Origin: Bradyrhizobium paxllaeri
Lineage (GTDB): Bacteria > Pseudomonadota > Alphaproteobacteria > Rhizobiales > Xanthobacteraceae
Assembly (NCBI RefSeq): GCF_001693515.2
Contig: NZ_CP042968.1
Coordinates: forward strand, 7,410,501 to 7,474,500
DNA length: 64,000 nucleotides
Direction of reading: 5' to 3'
Below the pieces are notes generated by a model. That model did no database searches. It worked only from the letters and a program-made list of their open reading frames with translations, and had not been told where the DNA came from. Positions within the stretch are counted from its first letter, which is position 1; every line of letters starts with the position of its first letter. Below are positions 56,339 through 64,000 of this stretch, piece by piece. The position numbers and the translations under genes are program-made.

Positions 56339-57943
56339 ATGGCTACTAATGACGGCACGATCACGTCGTTTTCTAACAGGCCGCAAACCGCCTTCCAGAT
56401 CGATGGCGTTACAACCACCGTGCACACGTCGGGCGACAGCTATGCCCTGACGTCGCCGGACAATCACACGCTGCGCTTCGAAGTTCGAGCCGGTGATCGT
56501 GCCTGGTACGATGGGTCGAATGTTGATCGTTCCGAAGTTCAGAGGGCTCCGAAGGTTCCATTCGGAACTCCGGTCAACATCGGCTATCACTTCATGTTGG
56601 AGCCCGGCGCCACGAACACCGCATCGTGGGTGGTTACCGGCGAAATGCATAATGATGACATCGCTGGCGGCGTGCCTACCTCGCCTCCATTATCGATCAA
56701 CCTTAACGGCGAACATCTCGCAATTGTTGCCAGATATGTCCCGACGGGCGTGAACGCCAGTAACGCCGCCGGAAACGTCAAGACGCTTACGCTCTGGACG
56801 GACCCCAATCCTATTCAGCGTGGCCAGTATTACGATATCGACGTCCGGGCCAACTTTGTAAACAACAGCAGCGGGTATCTGGACGTTTTCATAAACGGCA
56901 AGCAGGTCGTGGATTATAATGGTCCCTTGGGCTATGGGTACGCCACCTATTGGATGGAAGGCATCTATCGGTCGGCAAATTCCCAGACTCTTGCCGCCAA
57001 TTTTCGAGATTTCACGATGTCAACCGGATCGTACGCGCCGGTGACGGGCTCAACGCCCACCTCGCCAACCACCCCGACGTCGCCAACCACGCCCACCTCA
57101 CCAATCACTCCCCCAAGGTCGACCACGCCGACGACGCCAACCGCGCCTACCACCCCAACCACGCCGACCAGGCCTACGTCGTCGGTCACGAATCCGGCTC
57201 TCACCGTCGCGGATCCCACGCTGTCGGTGAGGGGCAGAGGCGGGGCGGTCGACCTGGGAGTCAACGTCTCAACGCCCGATACCAATGACCGCGTGACCGT
57301 GCGCATCGACGGTCTACCGAAGTACGAGACGATCACGAGCAATCTCGATGGTCGGACGTACAGGGGGAACAACATCACCTTGACGGCTGCTCAGGTCGAT
57401 GCCGGATTGGTGCTGAACTCGTACGCCCGCAGGAGCCACGAATCTACGCTGACGCTGACCGCAAGCGCAAAGGACCCGGTCACCGGTGATGTGACGTCGG
57501 CTGCGCCGCAAACCATCACCGTGGCGACTTCGCGATACGCGACGAGGGCAACCGAGTCGCAGACCACCAGTGTGACCAATCCCCCCACGACCGCCGCGAC
57601 CACGACCTCGCAGGTGGGCCGCGCCCTGACCTGGCTGAACCAGAACCAGAACCAGGACCAGGCCAGCCAGGCCGTGGCGAACGCCGCGCCTGCTCTGATG
57701 AGCCAACTCAGGGGCGTCATCGGAGGCGGCGTTGCTACCTCGGCGCCGCAGGCGATTACCGCGACTAGCGACGCGCGCTCGGTGGGCACATCCACCGCGA
57801 GCCTGGCAAGCCAGAGCTATGCGCTGCTGAACCAGTATCTGGCTGGTAGCACTGGTCGGGGAGATTCCGGTCAGATCGTGGCAAACCTGTCGAACGGAGC
57901 TACTGCGGGTCAGACTTCGTTCCTGACCAGACCGCAACATTGA
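56339..57943 (+). CDS. Secreted polysaccharide-lyase-like protein 2, probable type I secretion substrate
   Basis: 534 residues, a tandem paralogue of protein 1. The N-terminal ~235-residue lyase-like domain is nearly identical (WYDGSNVDRSEVQRAPKVPFG...NGKQVVDYNGPLGYG). The first Ig-like domain of protein 1 is absent: a PTSPTTP-type linker runs straight into the beta domain LTVADPTLSVRGRGGAVDLGV. The tail TASLASQSYALLNQYLAG...GQIV...TSFLTRPQH is conserved. A Gln/Asn stretch (NQNQNQDQASQ) is specific to this copy. Start at ATG 56339 with GGAG upstream; in-frame GTG at 56237 is an alternative. Confidence 0.85.
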   Translation: MATNDGTITSFSNRPQTAFQIDGVTTTVHTSGDSYALTSPDNHTLRFEVRAGDRAWYDGSNVDRSEVQRAPKVPFGTPVNIGYHFMLEPGATNTASWVVTGEMHNDDIAGGVPTSPPLSINLNGEHLAIVARYVPTGVNASNAAGNVKTLTLWTDPNPIQRGQYYDIDVRANFVNNSSGYLDVFINGKQVVDYNGPLGYGYATYWMEGIYRSANSQTLAANFRDFTMSTGSYAPVTGSTPTSPTTPTSPTTPTSPITPPRSTTPTTPTAPTTPTTPTRPTSSVTNPALTVADPTLSVRGRGGAVDLGVNVSTPDTNDRVTVRIDGLPKYETITSNLDGRTYRGNNITLTAAQVDAGLVLNSYARRSHESTLTLTASAKDPVTGDVTSAAPQTITVATSRYATRATESQTTSVTNPPTTAATTTSQVGRALTWLNQNQNQDQASQAVANAAPALMSQLRGVIGGGVATSAPQAITATSDARSVGTSTASLASQSYALLNQYLAGSTGRGDSGQIVANLSNGATAGQTSFLTRPQH

Positions 57944-57951
57944 TCGTGCTT

Positions 57952-57983
57952 CCGCACCCAGGCGCTGATGCGCCTGGGTGCGG
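57952..57983 (+). terminator. Perfect hairpin between lyase-like gene 2 and transporter gene
   Basis: Fourteen perfect base pairs (CCGCACCCAGGCGC / GCGCCTGGGTGCGG) with TGAT loop, nine bases after the stop, no T tract. Same position as the hairpin after gene 1. Likely sets a high substrate to low transporter expression ratio. Confidence 0.7.
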
Positions 57984-58059
57984 GATCATCAAAGTTTGGG
58001 AATGCAGAGAAGGAACATCAAACGCGGCCGGTAGCCGCGAAGGGTTGAGTTAAAACATT

Positions 58060-60768
58060 ATGGCGATGCAAGATGGGAATGCCCACGCCGCAGACCATGG
58101 GCTTCGAGCCTTGGCTCTGTTCCTGCGCCTTCATGGCGTCCACGCCGAGCCCGACCAGCTCCGCGACCGCTGCGGAAGCAGCACAATAGGTATCCGCGCC
58201 CTGCTTCGTTGCGCGCGCCAGTTTGGAGTCGAGGTCCGCTCCCGAACAACGCATTGGACGCGACTCGCGAGTCTCCAGCTGCCTGGAATCGCATCGCTGC
58301 GTGACGGCGGATTTCTGCTTCTCGGCAAGGTCGACGACAACGGAGCGCTCGTGCTGCATCCGACCGCGTCGCGTCCGGAGCTGATGACGCGCACGCAATT
58401 TGAGGAGATCTGGGACGGCCGCTTGATCCTCACGGGGTCGCAAAACGTCGCCAATCGAGTGCTTCGTGCCGTTGCCGACGTGACTGACCGCGGACGCGAG
58501 CTGGCTGGACGTGCCCGCGAAGCTTCGACGCGCGCCCGTGATGCCATCATGCATGCCCGCAATACATTGATGAGTACGCGCTTCGGCGGACGCAGTGATA
58601 TGGCTGTCCAGCCGGCCATCAACTCCGAGATTGTGAGCGCCGAACCCGAGAGCGGCGACGAATCTGGGCTTGTGGCCGTGGCAATTCTGCTGCGTTGCCA
58701 CGGCATCGCGGCAGATCCGGGCCAAATCCGGCATCGAATGGGCGCGGCGCGGCTCGGTGTTACCGAGATCCTGCGCTGTGCCAAGGAATTCGGGCTCAAG
58801 GCGCGGGCACAGAAGACGAACTGGAACAGGCTTGCAGTTACTCCCCTGCCAGGAATCGCCATGCTGCGCGACGGCGGCTTCCTGATCCTGGGCAAGGTCG
58901 TCGACGACAAGCTTCTGGTTCAGCGCCCGCTGTCTCCCCAGCCCGAAACAATGACGCAGGCCGAGCTCGAGGCGATCTGGGATGGCGACATCATCCTGAT
59001 GGCGCGGCGCGCATCCCTGACCGATCTCGCCCGCCGTTTCGATATCAGCTGGTTCGTCGGCGCGATCCACAAGTATCGCCGTCTTCTCAGCGAGGTGCTG
59101 GTCGCATCGTTCTTCCTGCAGATCTTCGCCCTCATCTCTCCGCTGTTCTTCCAGGTGGTCATCGACAAGGTGCTCGTGCATCGAAGCATGAGTACACTCG
59201 ATGTTCTCATCATAGGTCTTGTTGCGCTGACGGTGTTCGAGGCCGTTCTTGAAACGCTCCGCGTCTATCTGTTTGCGCACACTACGAACCGCATCGACGT
59301 CGAGCTCGGCGCCCGGCTGTTTCGTCATCTGATGGCGTTGCCGATCGCATACTTCCAGGCTCGCCGGGTCGGCGATTCGGTCGCGCGCGTCCGTGAGCTT
59401 GAGAATATTCGTCAGTTCCTGACGAGCTCGGCGCTTACGCTTGTCATCGATCTGTTGTTCACCGTCGTCTTCCTTGTGGTGATGTTCTACTACTCGACGA
59501 CGTTGACGCTGATCGTTCTGGCCTCATTCCCGTTCTACATCGCTATTTCCGCGGGCGCTGCGCCGCTGTTTCGCCGGCGCCTCGATGAGAAATTCAACCG
59601 GGGAGCCGAGAACCAGGCATTCCTGGTCGAGAGCGTCACGGGCGTCGAGACGCTGAAGGCCATGGCGGTCGAGCCGCAGATGCAGCGACGGTGGGAAGAG
59701 CAACTCGCCGGCTATGTGGCTGCGAGCTTCCGCGTGCTCAGCCTGAACAATACCGCGAGCCAGGCGGTCCAGATGATCAACAAGCTGGTCACCGCGGCCA
59801 CGCTTTACTTCGGCGCCAGACTTGTGATCGGTGGCGATCTCACCGTCGGCGAGCTCGTCGCGTTCAACATGCTGGCCGGACGTGTGAGCATGCCGGTGCT
59901 GCGCCTCGCACAGATGTGGCAGGATTTCCACCAGGCCCGACTGTCGATCGATCGCCTCGGTGACATCCTCAACACCATGCCGGAGCCGAGCTTCAGTCCG
60001 AGCCGTGCCGCACTGCCGCCGATCGACGGGCAGGTCACGTTCGAGCATGCGACATTCCGCTATCGCATCGACGGTCCCGAGGTGCTTCACAACGTATCAT
60101 TCAACGTCCAGCCCGGGCAGGTCATCGGCATCGTCGGCTCGTCCGGCTCTGGCAAGAGCACCATCACCAAGCTGGTCCAGCGTCTCTACGTGCCGGAGAG
60201 CGGGCGCGTGCTGGTCGACGGCGTCGACCTCGCAATGGTCGATCTGACCTGGCTGCGGCGCCAGATTGGCGTCGTCCTGCAGGAGAACGTGCTGTTCAAC
60301 CGCTCGATTCGCGAGAACATCGCGCTGGCCGATCCGGCCATGCCGATGGATCGCGTCATCGAGGCAGCAACGCTCGCCGGCGCGCACGACTTCATCCTGG
60401 AACTGCCCGAGGGGTACGACACCGTCGTCGGCGAACGCGGCAGCAGCCTGTCCGGCGGACAACGCCAGCGTGTCGCGATCGCGCGCGCGCTGATTACCGA
60501 CCCGCGCATCCTCATCCTCGACGAGGCGACCAGCGCACTCGACTACGAAAGCGAGCGTGCCATCCAGCAGAACATGAAGCGGATTTCCGCTGGCCGAACC
60601 GTGTTCGTCATCGCCCATCGGCTCTCGACGGTGCGCAATGCCGACCGCATCATCACGCTCGAACATGGCCGCATCGTCGAGGACGGCAACCATGATGAGC
60701 TGATCCGCTCGAACGGGCGTTACGCAAACCTCCATTATCTGCAGGCCGGTATCCATGACGTCCGCTAG
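58060..60768 (+). CDS. Type I secretion ABC transporter with two tandem C39-like domains
   Basis: 902 residues. Residues ~8-125 and ~196-315 are two copies of a C39-peptidase-like domain. In both, the catalytic Cys is replaced (His13 in ADHGLRALA, Ser202 in DESGLVAVA) and the His position reads GGF, so both are non-proteolytic. An Ala/Arg-rich linker (126-190) joins them. Residues ~330-640 hold six membrane helices, and ~650-902 the nucleotide-binding domain ([17 protein letters not shown] near 796, ILILDEATSALD near 816). This matches HlyB/PrsD-class exporters except for the doubled domain; HlyB has one and about 707 residues. The next gene overlaps by 14 bases. Confidence 0.92.
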   Translation: MAMQDGNAHAADHGLRALALFLRLHGVHAEPDQLRDRCGSSTIGIRALLRCARQFGVEVRSRTTHWTRLASLQLPGIASLRDGGFLLLGKVDDNGALVLHPTASRPELMTRTQFEEIWDGRLILTGSQNVANRVLRAVADVTDRGRELAGRAREASTRARDAIMHARNTLMSTRFGGRSDMAVQPAINSEIVSAEPESGDESGLVAVAILLRCHGIAADPGQIRHRMGAARLGVTEILRCAKEFGLKARAQKTNWNRLAVTPLPGIAMLRDGGFLILGKVVDDKLLVQRPLSPQPETMTQAELEAIWDGDIILMARRASLTDLARRFDISWFVGAIHKYRRLLSEVLVASFFLQIFALISPLFFQVVIDKVLVHRSMSTLDVLIIGLVALTVFEAVLETLRVYLFAHTTNRIDVELGARLFRHLMALPIAYFQARRVGDSVARVRELENIRQFLTSSALTLVIDLLFTVVFLVVMFYYSTTLTLIVLASFPFYIAISAGAAPLFRRRLDEKFNRGAENQAFLVESVTGVETLKAMAVEPQMQRRWEEQLAGYVAASFRVLSLNNTASQAVQMINKLVTAATLYFGARLVIGGDLTVGELVAFNMLAGRVSMPVLRLAQMWQDFHQARLSIDRLGDILNTMPEPSFSPSRAALPPIDGQVTFEHATFRYRIDGPEVLHNVSFNVQPGQVIGIVGSSGSGKSTITKLVQRLYVPESGRVLVDGVDLAMVDLTWLRRQIGVVLQENVLFNRSIRENIALADPAMPMDRVIEAATLAGAHDFILELPEGYDTVVGERGSSLSGGQRQRVAIARALITDPRILILDEATSALDYESERAIQQNMKRISAGRTVFVIAHRLSTVRNADRIITLEHGRIVEDGNHDELIRSNGRYANLHYLQAGIHDVR

Positions 60769-62185
60769 CCGAAACATCGTCCCGTTTCCGAACCGACCGG
60801 CTCCGGCCCGCCGACGCGAGCAGGAAATCGCATTCCTGCCGGCGGCGCTTGAGATCACCGAAACACCGCCCTCGCCGATCGGGCGCGCTATCGGCGCCAG
60901 CATCATCGCGGTGTTCTGCGTCGCGCTACTGTGGGCGACGTTCGGCAGCGTGGATATCGTCGCCTCCGCGACCGGCAAGATCGTGCCCGGCGGACGCACC
61001 AAGCTGATCCAGCCGTTCGAGACGGGCGTCGTCCGCGCCATCCACGTCCGCGACGGGCAGACCGTGAAAGCCGGCGACGTTCTTATCGAACTCGATCCGA
61101 CGATGACGGAAGCCGATCACGAACGTCAGAAGAGCGATCTCATTGCGGCCGAACTCGACGTGGCCCGGCTGCGCGCCGCGCTGGCGGAGGATCCGCTTGC
61201 CGCCTTCCGGCCGCCGCAGAGCGCAAGCGCCGCGGAGGTCGAGATGCACCGCCAGTTCCTGATCAGCCAGCGCGCCGAACAGAACGCCAAGCTCGCCGAG
61301 ATCGAACGTCAGCAGGGCCAGAAGGACGCGGAACGGGCGACCACCTCGGCGAGCGTCGCAAAGCTGCAGGCGACGATTCCGGTGCTGCAGGAGCGCGTCG
61401 ACATCCGCAAGAACCTGGTCGACAAGGCACTGGCTTCCAAGGTCGTCTATCTCTCCGAATACCAGGAACTGGTCGGCCTTCAGCAGGATCTCGTGCTGCA
61501 GCAAAGCCGGCTTCGCGAAGCCGATGCCGCCCTGGCGTTGCTGAAGGAAACCAGAGAGAGGACCGCCGCGGAGTATCGGCGGCTGACCTATGACGCACTA
61601 GCCAAAGCGGAACAGAAGTCTGCGAGCGCCGCGCAGGAGGCGATCAAGGCGGAGCGGCGCACGAAACTTCAGCGTTTGACTGCACCGGTCGATGGCGTCG
61701 TGCAACAGCTTGCCATTCATACCGTGGGCGGCGTGGTGACGCCCGCCCAGGCGCTCGCCGTGGTGGTTCCGAGCGAGAGCCAGCTCGAGATCGAGGCCAT
61801 GCTTTCCAACCGCGACATCGGATTCGTGCATCCGGGACAGAAAGCGGAGATCAAGGTCGACACGTTCAACTTCACGCGCTACGGGCTTCTTCATGGCGAA
61901 GTGATCAGCGTTTCATCTGACGCAATCACCCGCGACAGGCAGGGCACCTCAAATGATCGAGCTATGGGTGCGGCGACGAGCAGCAGCGAGCCGAAAGGTC
62001 AGGAGCTGGAGTATGCCGCGCGCGTCTCGCTCGACCGCGCAGCCATGCAGGTTGACGAAAAACTCGTCAAGCTCGGGCCCGGGATGGCCGTGACGGTTGA
62101 GATCAAAACAGGCTCGCGCACGATAATCAGCTATCTCCTCTCGCCGCTGGCAAGATACAAGCAGGAGTCCTTGCGGGAGCGCTAG
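60755..62185 (+). CDS. Type I secretion membrane-fusion protein (HlyD family)
   Basis: Periplasmic adaptor linking the ABC transporter to a TolC-like channel (not encoded here). 476 residues: short cytoplasmic tail, membrane helix at about 44-66 (AIGASIIAVFCVALLWATFG), lipoyl-like half-motif GGRTKLIQPFETGVVRAIHVRDGQTVKAGDVLIELD. A long coiled coil (about 115-295) is followed by the second lipoyl half LTAPVDGVVQQLAIHTVGGVVTPAQALAVVVP and a beta-barrel end. Overlap with the transporter gene shows coupled translation. Confidence 0.93.
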   Translation: MTSASRNIVPFPNRPAPARRREQEIAFLPAALEITETPPSPIGRAIGASIIAVFCVALLWATFGSVDIVASATGKIVPGGRTKLIQPFETGVVRAIHVRDGQTVKAGDVLIELDPTMTEADHERQKSDLIAAELDVARLRAALAEDPLAAFRPPQSASAAEVEMHRQFLISQRAEQNAKLAEIERQQGQKDAERATTSASVAKLQATIPVLQERVDIRKNLVDKALASKVVYLSEYQELVGLQQDLVLQQSRLREADAALALLKETRERTAAEYRRLTYDALAKAEQKSASAAQEAIKAERRTKLQRLTAPVDGVVQQLAIHTVGGVVTPAQALAVVVPSESQLEIEAMLSNRDIGFVHPGQKAEIKVDTFNFTRYGLLHGEVISVSSDAITRDRQGTSNDRAMGAATSSSEPKGQELEYAARVSLDRAAMQVDEKLVKLGPGMAVTVEIKTGSRTIISYLLSPLARYKQESLRER

Positions 62186-62280
62186 AGTATGATCCGGAAA
62201 AGCGTGCAGCGGTTTTCCGAAAGATCATACTCAAACAAAACGATAAAGCGGGATGACGATTCGAAGAAAGGTCATCCCGC
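62185..62280. repeat. Palindromic intergenic repeat pair after the secretion operon
   Basis: First element 62185-62232: GAGTATGATCCGGAAAA with inverted copy TTTTCCGAAAGATCATACTC. Second: GCGGGATGAC (62248-62257) / GTCATCCCGC (62271-62280). I know this combination as a widespread Rhizobiales intergenic repeat. It begins on the hlyD stop codon and may end the transcript. Confidence 0.75.
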
Positions 62281-62313
62281 GGGGGTCGCTGATCGTCTTG
62301 AGCGCCGCTTCGC

Positions 62314-62934
62314 TCATGGCTTTACGTAGGACCACCCTTTTTCCTGCAACTCCATCACGCGCACGACGCCTGATTTCACCACCTCTGCCTGAGAAATGAT
62401 CGGGATGTCCTTGTTCTCGGCCTTGTGCATTCTTTCCTGAGTGTTGCCGCAGGCCTTGAACGATACCTCCGGCCTGCTCAGCGCCATCTCCTCAATACGG
62501 GCCTTTACCGGCGACGTGTCGTCGCGCAGCATATGCAGGCCCGGCCCGAACGTGACCACCTCGATTTTCACCTTCTCGCCGAGATCTTTATAGTACTGCG
62601 CAACATTCGTTGCGTTGTTGAGCGTGAGGTTCATCGCCGCGGGGTCGTTCGTGTTTACTTGCAGAACTAAACGGTGCGCCTTGGCGTCGGACGCAAGCCT
62701 CGCGTGGGCGGCAAGCAGGGACCGTTCCCTTCTATGTTTGGCGGCTTTACTATGTTTGGCGGCCTTACGCGGGGCAGCAGCTCTTTCTGCAACGGGCGGC
62801 TGGTACATAGCGGGATACGTCGTTGTCGGCACCCAGTACCGTCCGCCTTGCTCTGCCGCAGCGAATGACGGGGCGAACAGGACTGTAGCGGCTACTATGG
62901 TGGTTACGCTGGCAATATGTTGAAACATGTTCAT
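62314..62934 (-). CDS. Exported DsrE-like protein
   Basis: 206 residues with an excellent AGGAG ribosome-binding site and a signal peptide (IASVTTIVAATVLFAPSFAAA). A Lys/Arg/Ala-rich spacer (KAAKHSKAAKHRRER) precedes a DsrE/DsrF-fold domain: HRLVLQVNTNDPAAMNLTLNNATNVAQYY, VKIEVVTFGPGLHML and FKACGNTQERM, where the Cys is the one usually conserved. Possibly periplasmic sulfur relay or redox; function unproven. Confidence 0.82.
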   Translation of the reverse strand: MNMFQHIASVTTIVAATVLFAPSFAAAEQGGRYWVPTTTYPAMYQPPVAERAAAPRKAAKHSKAAKHRRERSLLAAHARLASDAKAHRLVLQVNTNDPAAMNLTLNNATNVAQYYKDLGEKVKIEVVTFGPGLHMLRDDTSPVKARIEEMALSRPEVSFKACGNTQERMHKAENKDIPIISQAEVVKSGVVRVMELQEKGWSYVKP

Positions 62935-62968
62935 CGGATTCTCCTATGCACAAACTTCATCAACACGA

Positions 62969-63601
62969 TCATCTGCTCGGCTTCGCGGCCGGGTGAGACC
63001 ATTTGCACGCAACGATCATCTTCGCGCGCACCGCTTCCCACCCTCCGAGCGAAAACGTTCCATCCACCGCGGCTCCTGTCCGGTGTGCGAGGTGAACGCT
63101 GAGGCTTCCAGCGTCCGGAAGCGACTGCAGCAGGCGAATGACGTCACCGCCGAACGCGACCCCTGCTCCGGACACCGGCAGCGCTGCCGCGATCTGCACC
63201 TGCTGACCGTCGTTGACGCGATAGGAAACCGCGTAATCGTTGCCGCGGCCACGGATGTCGGGCCCCGCGACCACCAGTTCGGTTCGCCCCCTGCGGCAGT
63301 GAATCGAAAGCTTCATTGCGGATTCGACGGCACCATCGTGCGACAAGATCGTGGCGATGGCGACGGGTGAATAGTCGACGGGCGATGTCGTTTGGCTGAC
63401 GATCCAGCTATCTCCTTTGGAGACCGGCTGTTGCACGGGCGCGGCCGCCGGCGACGCCTTGTCCGGGCACTCCGGCCGTTCGACGCCCTCCATCGGGCTG
63501 CAGTCGCGAAGCTGGGCCGTCGGGCCTTCTGCCCCTCGCGTCCAGGCAATCCCGCTTGCGAGGGCGATTCCAGCTACGATCGGGATAGCCGCGCTTCTCA
63601 T
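62969..63601 (-). CDS. Putative exported protein, VasI-like
   Basis: 210 residues if started at ATG 63601, whose ATGA overlaps the stop of the TRAP receptor gene. A hydrophobic N-terminus (AAIPIVAGIALASGIAWTRG) suggests export. The core (MKLSIHCRRGRTELVVAGP, VSYRVNDGQQVQ, VIRLLQSLPDAGSLSVHLAHR, FSLGGWEAVRAKMIVACKW) has the strand pattern and two end cysteines I associate with VasI-type proteins of type VI clusters. No other type VI gene is nearby, so the link is weak. Confidence 0.6.
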   Translation of the reverse strand: MRSAAIPIVAGIALASGIAWTRGAEGPTAQLRDCSPMEGVERPECPDKASPAAAPVQQPVSKGDSWIVSQTTSPVDYSPVAIATILSHDGAVESAMKLSIHCRRGRTELVVAGPDIRGRGNDYAVSYRVNDGQQVQIAAALPVSGAGVAFGGDVIRLLQSLPDAGSLSVHLAHRTGAAVDGTFSLGGWEAVRAKMIVACKWSHPAAKPSR

Positions 63602-64000
63602 TGTGATGCATGCGCTGCGCGCGGTCGGCGTTCCAGCCACGCCTGCGCCGCAGGGAAGCGCGCCAGGCCAGGAACCGTTGCCGCGAGATTGATCGATTTC
63701 CATTTCGGGTCGAAGCCCGGCTGCTGCAGCTTGTCGATTCGCGAGAACAGATGATCGACGAAACGTGCGATGCGCTGGAAGCGGTTCGATTTGGCTGAGA
63801 AATTGAAGGCGACGAGAGCGGTCGGAACGGCAATCGTCGTTACCCGTTCGGCCGGCTTGATCAGATTGGGATAGTCCGCAGCGTCGAGCGTGGCGGGCAG
63901 ATAATAGTCCTCGAACTTGCTGTCATAGGGGATTGGCAGGAACTTGAACCCCGGCTCCCAACGGCCGCGCACGAACGCGTCTACCGGCTTCGAGGTAATG
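63598..64000 (-). CDS. TAXI-family TRAP transporter solute receptor (partial, 5' end outside window)
   Basis: C-terminal 133 residues of a periplasmic receptor. The text KFLPIPYDSKFEDYYLPATLDAADYPNLI, then RVTTIAVPTALVAFNF and FVDHLFSRIDKL follows the C-terminal pattern of TAXI proteins (a Tyr-rich loop, then VTTxxVPxxLVA). The frame is open to the right edge, so the start lies beyond 64000. Ligand unknown. Its stop overlaps the next gene by four bases. Confidence 0.78.
   Translation of the reverse strand, partial: ITSKPVDAFVRGRWEPGFKFLPIPYDSKFEDYYLPATLDAADYPNLIKPAERVTTIAVPTALVAFNFSAKSNRFQRIARFVDHLFSRIDKLQQPGFDPKWKSINLAATVPGLARFPAAQAWLERRPRAAHASQ

Noticed and set aside
58018..59328. 436-codon minus-strand frame
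   Set aside because: Antisense to the exporter N-terminus.
1..64000. CRISPR arrays, rRNA genes, riboswitches, phage att sites
   Set aside because: No regularly spaced repeats, rRNA sequence or known riboswitch core was seen. The tRNA-Leu has no duplicated 3' end nearby to suggest an integrated element.

Overview
The window looks like chromosomal DNA of a Bradyrhizobium-like alphaproteobacterium (Rhizobiales). The reasons are high GC, a cysG-DUF2849-cysI-DUF934-cysH-sbp-cysTWA sulfur operon with an Fe-S type APS reductase, DUF2865/DUF883/CsbD/Thivi_2564-type small genes, and intergenic palindromes of the kind dispersed in Bradyrhizobium genomes. All assignments come from reading the sequence; no database was searched, so genus level is an inference.

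Region 1 (1-11.5 kb) is a divergent sulfate-assimilation locus. On the minus strand, siroheme synthase, DUF2849, ferredoxin-type sulfite reductase, DUF934, APS reductase and the sulfate ABC transporter form one tightly overlapping operon; cysA runs off the left edge. On the plus strand are cysD and a fused cysN/cysC. Together they import sulfate, activate it, reduce it to sulfide and supply PAPS. The cysG-cysD intergenic space carries a perfect palindrome and a 9-bp direct repeat.

Region 2 (11.5-22.1 kb) is housekeeping: malate synthase G, CsbD, a 50-residue membrane protein, a chemotaxis receptor, a DUF2865 protein, an L,D-transpeptidase, an AI-2E-type permease, DUF883, a membrane protein, about 0.8 kb of non-coding repeats, dsbB, and a tRNA-Leu(CAA).

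Region 3 (22.3-52.6 kb) is a Wzx/Wzy-type exopolysaccharide locus. Two LuxR-type regulators precede it, one with a degenerate receiver. Then come galE, a repetitive coiled-coil protein, an ExoF-like export protein, the initiating phosphoglycosyl transferase, a chain-length protein without a kinase domain, a flippase, an FkbM methyltransferase, a one-piece UDP-GlcNAc 2-epimerase/UDP-ManNAc dehydrogenase fusion, glycosyltransferases, a deacetylase, a lyase-like secreted protein, a polymerase, an AsnB-type amidotransferase, a Gfo/Idh oxidoreductase and a heparinase-type lyase. The gene set suggests a polymer containing ManNAcA, possibly amidated. Broken pieces of a second initiating transferase and of asnB show that the locus was rearranged.

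Region 4 (53.2-62.2 kb) is the most unusual part. Two tandemly duplicated genes encode polysaccharide-lyase-like proteins with Pro/Thr-rich linkers and a shared C-terminal tail. They are followed by a type I secretion ABC transporter with TWO tandem protease-dead C39-like domains and by its HlyD-family adaptor. A decayed copy of the transporter N-terminus lies between the two substrate genes, so a 'substrate + transporter' unit was duplicated and then partly erased. The leaders of the two substrate genes are more alike than their coding regions.

Region 5 (62.3-64 kb) holds a DsrE-like exported protein, a putative exported protein and the C-terminus of a TAXI-type TRAP solute receptor, all on the minus strand. 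No CRISPR, rRNA or intact insertion sequence was seen.
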